From contig NC_134570.1 of NCBI RefSeq assembly GCF_050947875.1, forward strand, positions 201,885,750 to 201,949,749: a DNA stretch of 64,000 bases. The letters run 5' to 3'. Of this stretch, positions 35,634 through 46,759 are shown piece after piece; position 1 is the first letter of the stretch; every line of letters starts with the position of its first letter. Both the position numbers and the translations under genes were made by a program. Source of the DNA: Dermacentor variabilis (Eukaryota > Arthropoda > Arachnida > Ixodida > Ixodidae). The notes beneath the pieces are model-generated. The model was not told the origin of the DNA. It saw nothing but the letters and a program-made list of their open reading frames with translations, and did not search any database.

Positions 35634-36597
35634 TCAGTTGCGGCAGTGACGAGCAACGTGGCCGATGCGACAGCAGGGGAAGCACATGGGCTGGTCATCA
35701 GGGGCATGCCAATCGGACGGGTTGCGGCGAGAAGTGGCCGAATAGGACTGCCGAGGACGAGAAGGGCCGCTCGAGAACTGGGGACCGCTAGGTTGAGACA
35801 TGGAACACACGGAGTTCAGACCCATGTTCTGAAATTTCTGTCGGACGACGGCCTGGATTATCGCAATGGTGGTTGCTGGCGGTTGGGAGGCGTCGTGGAG
35901 AAAGCTGGCGAACAGGTGGCCTCGAGTTCGCGGCGAACAATACGGGTGACGTCATCACAGGTGGTGGTCTGACGTGGTCGACCCTCACATGTCGACGAAG
36001 CAGCAGCGTTGGGTAGCCGCGTGATGTGGTGTGTGATACGGTGGCTCTTAGCTTGTTCAACGCGACGGCATTCTTTGATGATGGCGTCGATAGTCGAGAC
36101 GTTGTCGAAAACAAGCAAATTGAAATTGTCGTCGGCGATGCCTTTTAGAACATGTGACACTTTATTTACTTCGGACATAGCATCGTCAGGTTTGCGGCAT
36201 AGAGCCAAGACGTCGAGGATGTAGGAAACGTACGGCTCCTTAGATGACTGAACACGAGACCCAAGAGCTTTTCTCGCGGCAGCCTTGCGCCCAAGGGGCC
36301 GCCGAACAGTTGCCGTAGCTACTCTTTGAAATTGTCCCAACTGGTTATCTCGTCGTCATGCTTTCGGTGCCACACGCGTGGGGTGCCGGTGAGATAAAAG
36401 ATGACATTGGCGAGCATAATCGTTGGGTCCCACCTGTTATTAGCACTGGCGTGTTCATAGAGTTTGACCCAGTCGTCAACATCCTGTCCGTCCAGTCCAG
36501 AGAACACACCTGGGTCGCGATGTGAGGGGACTGTGACGATTGGAGCAGTGGGACAAGCCGAAGCCGTTGCAGAGGTGGGTCCGTCACCGGGAGGCAT
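35634..36597 (-). pseudogene. Gypsy-2 gag
   Basis: The capsid part starts at 36597 (MPPGDGPTSATAS) and contains VFSGLDGQDVDDWVKLYE and FYLTGTPRVWHRKHDDE. The second segment (36340-35858) continues with VSYILDVLALCRKPDDAM and FNLLVFDNVSTIDAIIKEC. A single zinc knuckle CFPCCRIGHVARHC lies at about 35680-35640. At least two frame changes interrupt it. Gypsy-4 encodes a clearly related gag. Confidence 0.85.
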
Positions 36598-36669
36598 GGT
36601 GACAAGCTCGGTGTGCCGACCACTTCTGAGTTCCGTGGTGAGGACGGGGATCGCTGACCTCCACCAGAA

Positions 36670-36833
36670 TGTTGCGTGTGGAAAGACAGACAGAATACGC
36701 TATTTACAGGTTATTTACACTGGAGCCAGGCAGCCAGGCCGACACTCGCTCGCGCCAAGCGCACCGACCAACTTCATCGTCGTTCCCGCAGCGGCTCGTT
36801 TCTTGAGCATCGCTTGATCATATCGTAATAATA
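36670..36833 (-). repeat. Gypsy-2 5' LTR
   Basis: 164 bp, pairs with 31724-31889; on the plus strand it starts TGTTGCGTGTG and ends CGTAATAATA. Confidence 0.85.
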
Positions 36834-37138
36834 TCAACAGCAAGCGCACGCGATCATGTGAACACCTCCTGCACATTGCCTGTGTTCGCGAGATAGAAAA
36901 CCAAATAATAATCGTCGCCCACTCATGCGTGCGTGGAAGTGCAGTGCAAAGCAAATTCCAAATGCGAATGCGAAAACCTTGTAAAGCCTACTGTAATTCA
37001 CCTTAATGCACTTCCGTCACCCTCCCTCCACCCTAATCAACCTTATTCACGTCAGTCCACCCTTATCGTTCCTATCCCTCCTTCATCAACCCTAATTCAC
37101 CTTAAGCTACTCTAATCGACCTTAATCCTCTTTCTTCC

Positions 37139-38142
37139 ACCTTCTTCATCATCATCATCATCAGCCTGGTTATGCCCACTGCAGGGCAAAGGCCTTTCCC
37201 ATACTTCTCCAACTACCCCGGTCATGAAATAATTGTAGTCCTGTTGTCTCTGCAAACTTCTTAATCTCATCCACCCACCCACCTTTATGCCGCCCCCTGC
37301 TACGCTTCCCTTCCCGTAGAATCGAGTCTGTAACCCTTAATGACCGTCGGTTATTTTCCCTCCTCATTCCATGTCCTACCCATGCCCATTTACGTTTCTT
37401 GATTTCAACTAAGATGTCATTAAGTCGCCTCTGTCCCCTCACCCAATCTACTCTTTTCTTATCCCTTAACGTTACACCCATCATTCTTCTTTCCATAGCT
37501 CGCTGCGTCGTCCTCAATTCAAGTAGAACCCTTTTCGTAAGCCTCCAACTTTCTGCCCCGTTCGTGAGTACTGGTAAAACACAGCTGTTATACACTTTTC
37601 TTTTGAGCGATAATCGCAACTTGCTGACCATGATCTGAGAATGCCTGCCAAACGCACCCCAGCCCATTATTGTTCTAATTATTTCAGTCTCGTGATCCGG
37701 ATCCACGGTAACTACCTGCCCTAAGTAGATGTATTCCCTTGCCACTTCCACTGCCTCGCTACTTATCGTAAACTGCTGTTCTCTTGCTAGACTGTGAATA
37801 ATTACTTTAGTTATCTGCAGATTAATTTTTAGACCCACCCTTCTGTTTTGCCTCTCCAGGTCAGTGAGCATGAATTGCAATTGGTTCGCTGAGTTACTAA
37901 AAAATGCAATATCATCAGCGAATCGCAAGTTACTAAGGTATTGTCTATTAACTCCTATCCCCAATTCTTCCCAATCAAGGTCGCTGAATTCCTCCTAATA
38001 GCACGCTGTGAATAGCATTGGAGAGATGGTATCTTCCTGCCTGACGGCTTTCTTTATTGGGATTTTGTCGCTTTCTTTATGGATGGCTACGATGGCTGTG
38101 GAGCCGCTATAGATATCTTTCAGTATTTTTACCTTTTTCATC
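37139..38142 (-). mobile_element. RTE-B: 5'-truncated RTE retrotransposon
   Basis: A minus-strand RTE 3' end of about 980 bp inside the minisatellite. It keeps the last reverse transcriptase motif RFADDIAFF and the C-terminal region (AREYIYLGQVV, CVLPVLTNGAESW, RTTQRAMERRM), ending SMGKAFALQWA and a (GAT)n tail. The segment 37170-37964 reads as 264 codons without a stop. Upstream codons (38130-37985) are shifted by a stop. Flanks ACCTTCTTCATC and ACCTTTTTCATC (11 of 12 equal) may be the target duplication, although the surrounding repeat weakens that. It is closely related to RTE-A at the right end. Confidence 0.85.
37170..37964 (-). pseudogene. RTE-B reverse transcriptase C-terminal fragment
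   Basis: 264 codons open from MGIGVNRQYLSNLRFADD to the family's normal end. It lacks the endonuclease and most of the reverse transcriptase, so it cannot function. Comparison with RTE-A shows steady similarity along the whole length. Confidence 0.8.
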
Positions 38143-38365
38143 CACCTTAATCCACCGTAATTCTCTTTATTATGCTTTAATCATTGTTCATGCACCTAAT
38201 CCTCCTTCATAGGGTATAATCCACCTTAATCGCCTAAATCCACCTTAATCCATCTTAATTTTCCTTCATCCACATTAATAGGCCTTAAGATTCGTTCATG
38301 TACCTTAATCCCCCTTAGTACATCCTAATTAATCTTAATCCTCACTAATCCACCTTAATTCAATC

Positions 38366-38973
38366 ACTTATGAAATAATAATTAACATTGGCACTCAATA
38401 ATCTCTTATACACGGCTGGGCATGCCTTGAGTCGTTTCTGGCCTTCGTGGGTCGCGTGATATTTTCTGTTCACAACGCACGCTACCTTGAGGCAGAGATC
38501 CAAAGGGTTTCGCCTTAAAAATGAAAAGAAACGGAATGTGGACAAGCTAGCGCTCATCACCAGTAATTCCACAGATATACTTGCTGCTAATTTTTAGGGG
38601 CCTGTATTCATTGTATGACTGACGCACACATCGACGTAACCTGAAAATAATAGCTCCTATACAAGCTGCTATTTCGAATTTCAGTAAAACAAGCAAGATA
38701 TCCTAACAACAATGAGAAATGCAATCGAGAGGCTGCATGGTCACTCAGAATTCCGCACAGCGGAAAACAACCTATAGTGCTGCATTTCCGATTGAATAAG
38801 AACAGTTGGCGATGTGCGAGGTGATGAAACCGCACCAGACTATTAGGCATAATGAGAACAACCCCATTTTTATCCAACGTACAAATTGCCGCAGCAAAGA
38901 CGCTGGTAGGTAAGACGGAAGAATAAAAAAAATGCAGCATTAGGGGTTGCCTAGATACGAGCAATAAGAAAGG
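38366..38973. other. Spacer, no gene recognised
   Basis: Only short unmotivated open frames; nothing I can support. Confidence 0.4.
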
Positions 38974-39000
38974 CGTCTCACCTCGCAAAGAGGTGAGACG
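38974..39000. repeat. 11-bp hairpin at the start of a LINE fragment
   Basis: CGTCTCACCTC and its complement flank GCAAA. It sits exactly at the 5' edge of the LINE remnant that follows. Confidence 0.75.
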
Positions 39001-40801
39001 GTGGGATCTGTGGTGGAAGGCGGAATCTGTTAAATACCTCGGAATTATTTACAACGCCTCTCTCAACTGGCGCCCACAAATAGACCACGTGACTGGAAAA
39101 GGTACCCGTGCAATTGGCATATTGCGTAGGCTAAGCAGTCGTCGAATATGATTGAGAAGAGATACACTCCTGATGGTATATCCTGTGTACGTTCGCTCTA
39201 TATTAGAATTTGGTTGCATACCCTTCTCTGGAACTCCAGTCTACATGTCCCGTCCTCTAATCCTCTTAGAAATAGAAGCATTGCGTCTGTATTGAGGTCT
39301 TCCTAAATTTGCTCCAAATTCTATTCCTTATCTAGAATCCCATGTTCCTCCTCTTTCGTCCAGGTTCCGGCTTTTGACAGTGCCTACGTTCTTAAGAATT
39401 TATGCATCACCGCTGCGACATCCCCGAGCAATCTTTATTTCACAACCTGCGTTGTTTTTCGATGTCAACTGGCCGCGACTACATACTCCGCCAATTATAT
39501 TCGTGCAAAAATTACTTGACTCTTTGGGCCTGCGCATATGCGATATACTTCTAATTCCCGACAGAGCTGTTGCAACGGATATTCAATTTGATGACTTTTT
39601 TCCTAATAATGCAAAATTGCTTCAACACCGTATTTTAGACGATATATTACAAGATCATCTGAGGAACCTTTACACAAACATTCTAATTGCGGCAGATGAT
39701 TCAAAATGTGAAGAAAAGTCAGGTGTAGGGATATTTTGCCCGATTCTTGATTGGACATTTTCTCTTCGGCTGCCAGATTTCAAACCGACATTTTTAGCTG
39801 AATTCATGGCTGTGGTGCTGGCATTGCGCAAATTGGGACCATGAATTAAGCCAGCCGTAATATTCACTTATTCGTTATCATTGTGCCCATCCATTACTGC
39901 TTCTCGTGATTCTCGTGTGATGACGTTTCAATCATGGGTACCTGGGTACTTGAGAAGCGTGCGTTGAATTTGGGTGCCTGGACATAAAGGACTAATTATA
40001 AATGAAATTGCAGACTCTCTAGCCAAGGCATCGATAAGTGGCCCCATTCTCCCTTACTGCCCTTTGACTACTGATGTTACTGCTGCTAGATTTTGCAGGA
40101 GCGTCATTATACAGGCAGTATCAGGCTCTGCAATCACCAACTCTGTGGATTACCGACACCTCCTATACCCTTGGCACATAGATTTTTGCCCAACACGGAA
40201 AATTGAAGTGTCTATCCCGAGGCTGCGCAGCCGTGTACCTGCGTTGAACTTCTATATCCACAGCTCTGGCCTGGTCCCCTTACTATTATGCTCATTCTGT
40301 GGCGAAGCCGAGACAATAGATCATTTTTGTTGTCTTGCAGGCGTTCTTCTATTATAAGAAAACGACTGTTCAAAATCCTGCTCCGCACTATTGGTTTAAA
40401 TTTATCAGTGCTTGTGATCCTATCTTTTGGAGCCTCCATTGTTAGTTTCAGTCACAGAAATGTTTGCTTGGCAATCCAAAGTTACCTCATTGAAACCAAT
40501 CGATTTCCATGTTAGACTGATCGTTCTCCCTCCCAACCACAGCTTTCTTTTATTTTTTATCGATTATTATTTTTTGTTTTTAATGTTATTAGTATGATTA
40601 TTATTTTCTTTTTTATACGTGGTTTTTTTCTAATTATTTCTTTTTTCTCCAAACACACAACGTTTACTTTTAAACTCCAATGCTATAATTGGTAACTCCC
40701 TTGTTATTATTATTATTTTTATGCACCTAATTTAACCACCCGATTGATAGCCAATCCCCCACTCTGGGTATGTGCGATGGCCACTCAGGACAACAACAAC
40801 A
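39001..40801 (+). pseudogene. I-type LINE fragment: RT end and RNase H
   Basis: Degraded 3' half of a non-LTR retrotransposon. Recognisable blocks are KYLGIIYNASLNWRP (about 39034), the RT thumb region VRSILEFGCIPFSG, and an open stretch 39374-39844. The RNase H start is AADDSKCEEKSGVGIF and the RNase H end WVPGHKGLIINEIADSLAKA (about 39972-40030). A Cys/His end follows (CSFCGEAETIDHF). An RNase H behind RT is typical of I-group LINEs. Stops and shifts are frequent. The 3' region is T-rich and ends with GGACAACAACAACA, a likely (CAA)n tail. The endonuclease and most of RT are lost. Confidence 0.75.
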
Positions 40802-41199
40802 TTGTTCTTTGTCGGAACAAAGTTCTTTCGGCAAATGTTATGCAACCACTGCTTCCTGCGCAAGCCATCACGCTTTTCTTGTGGTATAAAAATATTACAT
40901 AACCATCTTCAGGCTTCTTGCTGCCTTTATATGCGCCACAGCACGGCGTAGCGCTAGTACATAGAGCGGGAAACACAGCGTACAACGTTCGCTGCGCCGA
41001 GCTAAAACACCGAGACAGCCGAGCTTAGGATAAAAATGGCACAGACGAAAAATAAAAACACGAGCAAAACGCAACATGCGCGCATTTAATAGGGCAGCGG
41101 CAGGGATACCAACCTTACCGGTGGTAAAGAATGTGCTCATAGATTGAAGACGCCTTACATCGTTCGCCGACGACGCTTCGAGCGTGCCAGGCAGCAAGA
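40802..41199. other. Spacer or 5' leader of the next LINE
   Basis: No gene recognised. The right part may be the untranslated leader of the element whose ORF1 begins at 41283. Confidence 0.35.
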
Positions 41200-41282
41200 G
41201 CAGTTCCCACGAGGTCGATCGTTAGATCCTCCGATCCGCTACGCTAGCCTCATGCAGCACCAACCGTAGAGGAAGAAGACGC

Positions 41283-42059
41283 TTGCGCTCGAGAGGCCGT
41301 TCTACAAGCCGACGGGGCTCCAGAAATCGCTCTACCTCAAGATCGCGACTCACATCACCTTCTCCAGCGCGCTCCTGCTTCAGAGGTCGCTATAAGCCCC
41401 ATACCAGGAGCGACTCCTCCAACCGGTCACGATCCAAGACCCCCACCGGCAGTAAAGGCAAGTCCTCTATAACGTGGGCCGATAGGGCCCGTGGTGACCA
41501 AACGCAGGCGTCGAACTCTCCAGACTCACACGACCCGTGTCTCACGAACGAGCTCGAAGAGCTAAGGCGTGCCAATGATAGTCTTAGGAAGGAAAACACT
41601 CTGTCCAAGCAGGAAATCAGTCGGCTAGCCACCGAGATGGCCGAAATGCTAAGATTGGCGCTCACGCCGCCAGCTTCTCAGCTTGCCGCACGCTCTTCGG
41701 CCATGGACACTGTGGAGGGGCGCCCTCCCAAGACGGTTGCAGTGAAGCGTCGCACCCTGGATGACTCAAGGGTAGACAAAACTGTAGAACTACTGTGTGA
41801 GCTCAAGAATATCGTCTCGAACACACAGACAGGTCTCTCTTACATACAAGAAATGATCGCGCACCCTCAGCTGGGCCTGGTCGCCCTCAGTGCGAGAATA
41901 CTTAGGCTGGAGGGGACCAGCCACGGATCTTTGCCAAGCACATCTACAGCACACGTGCCAAACTTTCACAGCGTCATTGCCTCACCGACAGAGGGCGTCA
42001 TTCTGAATGCGGCACTTTCTCAATCCATCCCCAAGCCCAAACATGGAAAACGGAACTAA
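41283..42059 (+). CDS. LINE ORF1 protein, SR-rich and coiled coil, uninterrupted
   Basis: 258 codons without interruption. Residues 1-65 are Ser/Arg-rich. SSITWADRARG near 62-72 resembles a motif common in tick LINE ORF1 proteins. About 90-125 forms a leucine-rich coiled coil (ELEELRRANDSLRKENTLSK). The C-terminal half holds a second helical stretch (VDKTVELLCELKNIV) and no zinc knuckle. The role is presumably RNA binding and self-assembly. The following ORF2 start (about 42042) slightly overlaps it. Because ORF2 is dead, this protein could act only for other copies, if it is expressed at all. Confidence 0.65.
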   Translation: MRSRGRSTSRRGSRNRSTSRSRLTSPSPARSCFRGRYKPHTRSDSSNRSRSKTPTGSKGKSSITWADRARGDQTQASNSPDSHDPCLTNELEELRRANDSLRKENTLSKQEISRLATEMAEMLRLALTPPASQLAARSSAMDTVEGRPPKTVAVKRRTLDDSRVDKTVELLCELKNIVSNTQTGLSYIQEMIAHPQLGLVALSARILRLEGTSHGSLPSTSTAHVPNFHSVIASPTEGVILNAALSQSIPKPKHGKRN

Positions 42060-45000
42060 CGTCATAACAATGTGGCAGTGGAATTGTGCAGGGTTCGTCA
42101 GCAAACGGACGACCCTGCGACAATACCTAAAAGCGTAAAGGACAAACCCCAAGTAATCGCCTTGCAAGAGACGATCACATCATCACCCATCAAGCTCCCC
42201 GGTTTCCTAAAGGTGGTTTCCGCTGAAGGAGGATGGGGGGTTGCTACTCTGGTCAGTAAATAGTTCACTAGCCCTCAGCGAAACCTTCGTCCCGCGGACA
42301 ATAGGGTCGAGTACGTCAGGGCTGAACTGCTTTCGACCCCACTAAGCAGCGCACAAGAGGGAACTGTATCTTCATACTCAATTTTTACTGCATACGAAGC
42401 GTTCACAGAGCCAGGGCTGGTGGCATTCTCAAGGAGGCCGTGCATTTGACCGGCTGTCCACCTGTAGTGATCATAGGGGATTTTAATGCCCAGCATCATG
42501 TGTGGGGCTATTGGACCAATACGAAGAAGGGTAGAGACGTATAGGACGCGGCAACGGAGGAATAACTTACGCTTATAACCGATAAGGACTTTCCAAGCAG
42601 GAGAGGAAACTCGGTGTACGGAGATACGACTCCAAATCTTACCTTTGTCAAGAAACTGGAAAACGTCAAGTGGACCAACACAGCCATGGACCTCGGTAGC
42701 GATCATTACATCATCGAAGTGGTGAACAAAGCTCCCCGTAACAAAATGAGGACCTTTCACTTCACTGACTGGGACTTGTTCCGAGCGAACCGCTCCGAGC
42801 GTGTCCTCAACCAGGATATGGACCTAGACTCTTGGTGCGACTAGATAAAGAAAGGATGCGGCTAGAGCCACCAACGAGGTTACAACCGATCTGGAGGTGG
42901 ACAGGATGGAGAGTAGGCTCGCGCATCTGTGGGAAGCCAAGCAGGCACTGATCGCGATATAGAAGACTCAGTGCCATAACAGAAGGCTACGCAAGAAAAT
43001 TTCCGATATAAACAACACGATAGAGGCTCATTGCAAGGTGCTGTGCAAGCAGCAATGGGACGAGCTGTGCGACTCGGTGGAGGGCCAACTCAAGAATGGT
43101 AAAAGCTGGAGTCTCCTCAGGCCCCTTGCATTATGGCAACACCAAGTCCAATGAGAAGAGAGCTTTGGCGAAAGCTGTCAATTTGGCCACCGACTCGACC
43201 CCAGATGTCATGAGGCAGCTCATGGACAAGTACCTGACGGCCATGGACGATCTGGTGCCCCCGCCCCCAGTTTCCCGAGTACGAAGGGCGTGACGTGCCA
43301 TCTATGGACGCGGATTTTACCGTGGTTGGGATCAAGCGGGTTCTCGCATCCCTCCACAGCTGATCTGCCCCTGGGCCCGACGGGGCAACCAACAAAATGC
43401 TCAAGCATCTCGACGATGACTCAATCGAGTTTCTTACACACAATATGAATGAAATATGATGCAGTGGCCTCATTCCTAAGAGCTGGAAAGCAGCCTACAC
43501 AGCACTCATACCCATGCCAGGTAAGGTGCCGAGCATGGACAATCTAAGGCCCAGCTCCCTGACGTTGTGTGTTGGCAAGATGGCGAGCACGCCATGCTTA
43601 ACCGCCTCACTGACCATCTCGAATCGAACGAATACTATACACACAACATGATTGGCTTTCGGTCGAGGCTCTCGACTCAGGACGCCATCAGACTGATCAA
43701 GCACCAGATCGCTGACTCTACCTCCACCGGCACTAAGGCAATTCTCGGCTTGGTTCTGGAAAAAGCTTTTGACAACATATCGAGCGCCTTTATTCTTTAG
43801 AGCCTGACAGAGTTTAATTTATCGTCGGCAAGCGGGCGTACAATTTCGTGTGCTCCTTTCTTTCCTCGAGGCCCACTAGACTCATGATTGACGAGCTTCT
43901 GACACACGAAATTCAGCTTGGGCCAATGGAAACCCATAACGGGGCGGTGATCTCACCGACGCTGTTCAAGGTCTCCCTAATCAACCTGTCGAGGGCCTTG
44001 AACAAGATCCCGAACATTAACCACACGATCTACGCGGACGACATCAACATTTGGTGCCCCAGCGGATGTGAGGGTCAGGTCGAGGGTGCTTTGCAAGAGG
44101 CCATTAAGGTGATGGAGCGGTATCTTATCCTCACCGGGCTAAGGTGCTCGCCAGCTAAATCCGAGCTCTTGCTCTACAAGAAGAGGCCCAAAGATGGTTC
44201 TCACTAGTCCTGGAAGCCAGCAACAGAGAGCCACATTAGGTCATTCACCGGTAAGGGCTCCCCAGTACGGCGGGTAGAAATGTTTATCGAGTCGAACGGG
44301 GTCAATGGAGCCGCCCTCAAATGCATTTCTTCCAAGACCGAAAGCGCTTTGGCCTGATCTGAAGAATCGCCAACAGGCACCGCTAAATCAGGGAGGACAA
44401 TCTGATCCAGATTATCCATGCCTTCCTGCTATGCCACCTCGGATATTCAGGGGCTATGCACAACTGCCTCGTGTTGGAGCGCCACAAGATCAATGCCCTA
44501 ATCAGAAGAGTCTTCAAGCTTGAACTCGGCCTTCCCGTCCGAACGCACACAAAGGAGCTCCTCACTTTGAGAATTCACAACACGTTCGAAGAAATCGTTG
44601 AAGCTCAAGAGTTTTCCCAGTTTGTCAGACTCTCCGGTGCCGCAGCGGGCGGAGCCATACTTGGCAAGCTAGGACGTAAGTCCATGGTCGTCAGTCGCGA
44701 CGCTGTGAAGCTGCCCAACGATGTAAGATCCAAGATTTACATACACCGGATAACGTGCAATATGAATCCCACCTACAATGAAGGACGAAGACGAGCCAGG
44801 GGTGAAGCTCTGCACGCCAGTGCCCACTTCAACAAGGACCGAACATGCTTCGTAGACGCTGCTTTGTAGGTTCAAGAAGAAGCCTTCTCCTCAGTGGTCA
44901 TCGACTGTGATTGCAAAGCTCTTAGGTGCGCTACCATCCGGGCTTCTAGTTCCAGCGTTGCAGAGCAGGTTGCTATTGCTCTTGCATTGACGGACAGTGT

Positions 45001-45580
45001 ACATGACACAATTTATTCAGATCCCAAGGCCTCTGTCAGGGCCTTTCAGACGGAAATGGCAGCTCCTCGGGCCCCACGTATAATCCAAAGCGCTAAAGAC
45101 ATCAAGACATCACCCTCAGGCCTGGTTTCCTGCGTACCTTGGAACCATTGAGGCTGCCTCGATCAACCACAACGAGGAGGCGCACTCGGCTGCAGGAGGC
45201 TTGACTGACTGTACGCTGGGTAACGCACTCTCTCCTGGGCGACCCGAGCCTCTCTGCTCGTACAACACTATTTGGAAACATAATTAACTGTCAAGAAGAC
45301 TCGTGTCTTTGCCGCACTCCTCGCTCTGCAGGGCCCAGGCAGTCATTCTCACACTTCTGCAAACAAGCACTTACCCGTGGCGCTGCGCACAATGTGCCCC
45401 GAACGGTTCCCAAGCCTGGACTGCTCTCTGTGGGGTGATTATGCGAACTTTGAGCATGTCCTCTGGGGCTGCGCCTCTGACAGCCCCCCTTTCACCCAAG
45501 AGGAAATCATGAAGCTTATTAGGGCCCAGAACCAGACCTCTCAAATCCTGGCAGTCAGAGGGCCGTCAGGTTTCACCTGA
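42042..45580 (+). pseudogene. LINE ORF2 remnant: endonuclease, RT, RNase H
   Basis: Endonuclease blocks: MWQWNCAGF (42069-), VIALQETIT, VVIIGDFNAQHHVWGY (42469-) and GSDHYIIEV (42701-). RT blocks: SAPGPDGATNKMLKHL (about 43364-), IPKSWKAAYTALIPMPGK, NMIGFRSRLSTQDAI and TIYADDINIW (44030-, the catalytic ADD). The usual SLDI-type first Asp region reads LGLVLEKAFDNIS, altered. The RNase H region shows CFVDAAL, SVVIDCDCKAL. At least ten stops or shifts are present, so it cannot be translated. Confidence 0.8.
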
Positions 45581-45648
45581 TGGTCTCCGAGTGGGCCTAG
45601 CCAGGTGACGTTTAGTTTGCTCGTGTCAATTGCGGACCAAATAAAGTT

Positions 45649-45778
45649 GTTTCACTCACTCACTCACTCACTCACTCACTCACTCACTCAGTCACTCACT
45701 CACTCACTCACTCACTCACTCACTCACTCACTCACTCACTCACTCACTCACTCGCTCACTCACTCACTCACTCACTGA
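45649..45778 (+). repeat. (ACTC)n tail of the LINE
   Basis: About 32 tetranucleotide units with two single-base variants, directly after AATAAAGTTGTTTC. The length is notable for a LINE tail and has probably grown by slippage. Confidence 0.92.
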
Positions 45779-46759
45779 CATATCAATAACCTAGTGTAAA
45801 TTCTGCGTTTATGAACACGCTATACACACTTTAATACTGTCTAGATGGCCTAAAGTACAGAAAATTTGAATTTGCACAATTAAGAATAAATATAGTTAGG
45901 TAAGTAACCGCATTTAAAATTATACTGCGGCCAACTCAAGATAAGAACAATATGCCGCTAGTATCTTGTGTATGAAACGTGCTACTGTATTTTCTATTTT
46001 TTTTATTTGTAAAACCGGTAGTTAGACATATAAGCAAGGAAAATAAGCCTCATTGCCATAGATTGCTAGCTCAGGAGCGTTTAAGCACGACGCTGCAGCA
46101 CAAGTGGGAATGGGCCAGTGGGGTTCAGGTGCTCTGAATTTCATAAGATGCTCAAGTGAACAAGTCCGGAACACTGCGACACTAAACACGCAATCCATGC
46201 ACACGATCTGGTTACTAGCAAATAAAACAATTTACTACTAACTGAACTAAAAATTTAGAGGACGCTTAAGGTTCGCCTTAAAGAGTGCAACGCGATAGCA
46301 TTCAAAGATCGCTGACTGCTCCTCACGCTTCCCGGCAACTGCAGCGTATGTAATTGTAATATTTAGCGGGAAACGCTCGCCGCGAACGCTATGAACGAAG
46401 TCTGGGTTTTAGGTCAAAACGTGGCCTCTTGCATGGCCGCCATGCGTTGGAGGCGAGCGCCATATTGAAGTGTTTCAAGGAAGCGGACGTGCCGCTCTGT
46501 GGACTCAGACGTTTACGTGCCGGTATAAGCAAATGGCGGACGCCGTCTCCCGTCTCTGCGTTTTAGAAACGATTGAAAAGGGGTTTCTTTGATTTTTCGC
46601 GTAACAGAATTCTGTTTTCTCGTCTATTCAAATTACAATCCGAAACTCGTCATGTCTGTAGATGGTGTGCACGTCGTACTTTACGATTTCTCCACGTATT
46701 CTAGCTTGAAAAATTCAATTATTTCAATGAGCTCCTTGAGTCACATGAACGGCCTGGAT
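45779..46759. other. Spacer, no gene recognised
   Basis: An ATG near 46533 (MADAVSRLCV) opens a short frame without a donor site. The last ~200 bases may contain the start of the Gypsy-4 LTR. Nothing firmer can be said. Confidence 0.35.

Larger units (their letters stand above)
31724..36833 (-). mobile_element. Gypsy-2: nearly complete Ty3/Gypsy element
   Basis: The minus-strand order is 5' LTR (36670-36833), gag, protease, RT, RNase H, integrase, 3' LTR (31724-31889). All Gypsy domains are present with few lesions. The LTRs are short (about 165 bp) and roughly 91% equal by eye. The region just inside the 5' LTR reads TTCTGGTGGAGGTCAG; Gypsy-4 has a similar TTTTGGTGGAGG, suggesting a shared primer site. 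A pure G-run (plus-strand C10, 31890-31899) is the polypurine tract. No clear target duplication was found. No envelope gene. Confidence 0.9.
36985..38365 (+). repeat. Degenerate CCTTAATCCA minisatellite, split by an RTE insertion
   Basis: Imperfect 10-12-bp units of the TCCACCTTAA type fill 36985-37146 and 38138-38365. The two blocks were one array before the RTE copy inserted. Units are highly variable, so the array is old. Same family as 31366-31495 but opposite orientation. Confidence 0.8.
41200..45778 (+). mobile_element. I-type LINE, nearly full length, with (ACTC)n tail
   Basis: ORF1, endonuclease, reverse transcriptase, RNase H and 3' end all follow in the expected order. The 3' end is AATAAAGTTGTTT joined to an ACTC tetranucleotide tail. 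ORF1 is open, ORF2 is broken by many stops and shifts. The tail and order show one insertion rather than a chance cluster. The 5' limit is uncertain. Confidence 0.85.

Noticed and set aside
31724..36833. Gypsy-2 as an endogenous retrovirus
   Set aside because: No envelope frame follows integrase; the polypurine tract and 3' LTR come directly after it.
36985..38365. Regularly spaced short repeats, considered as a CRISPR-like array
   Set aside because: The units are contiguous and degenerate with no unique spacers, and the genome is clearly eukaryotic.
46533..46591. Short frame starting MADAVSRLCV as a first exon
   Set aside because: It ends at a stop after 19 codons and no good splice donor is present.
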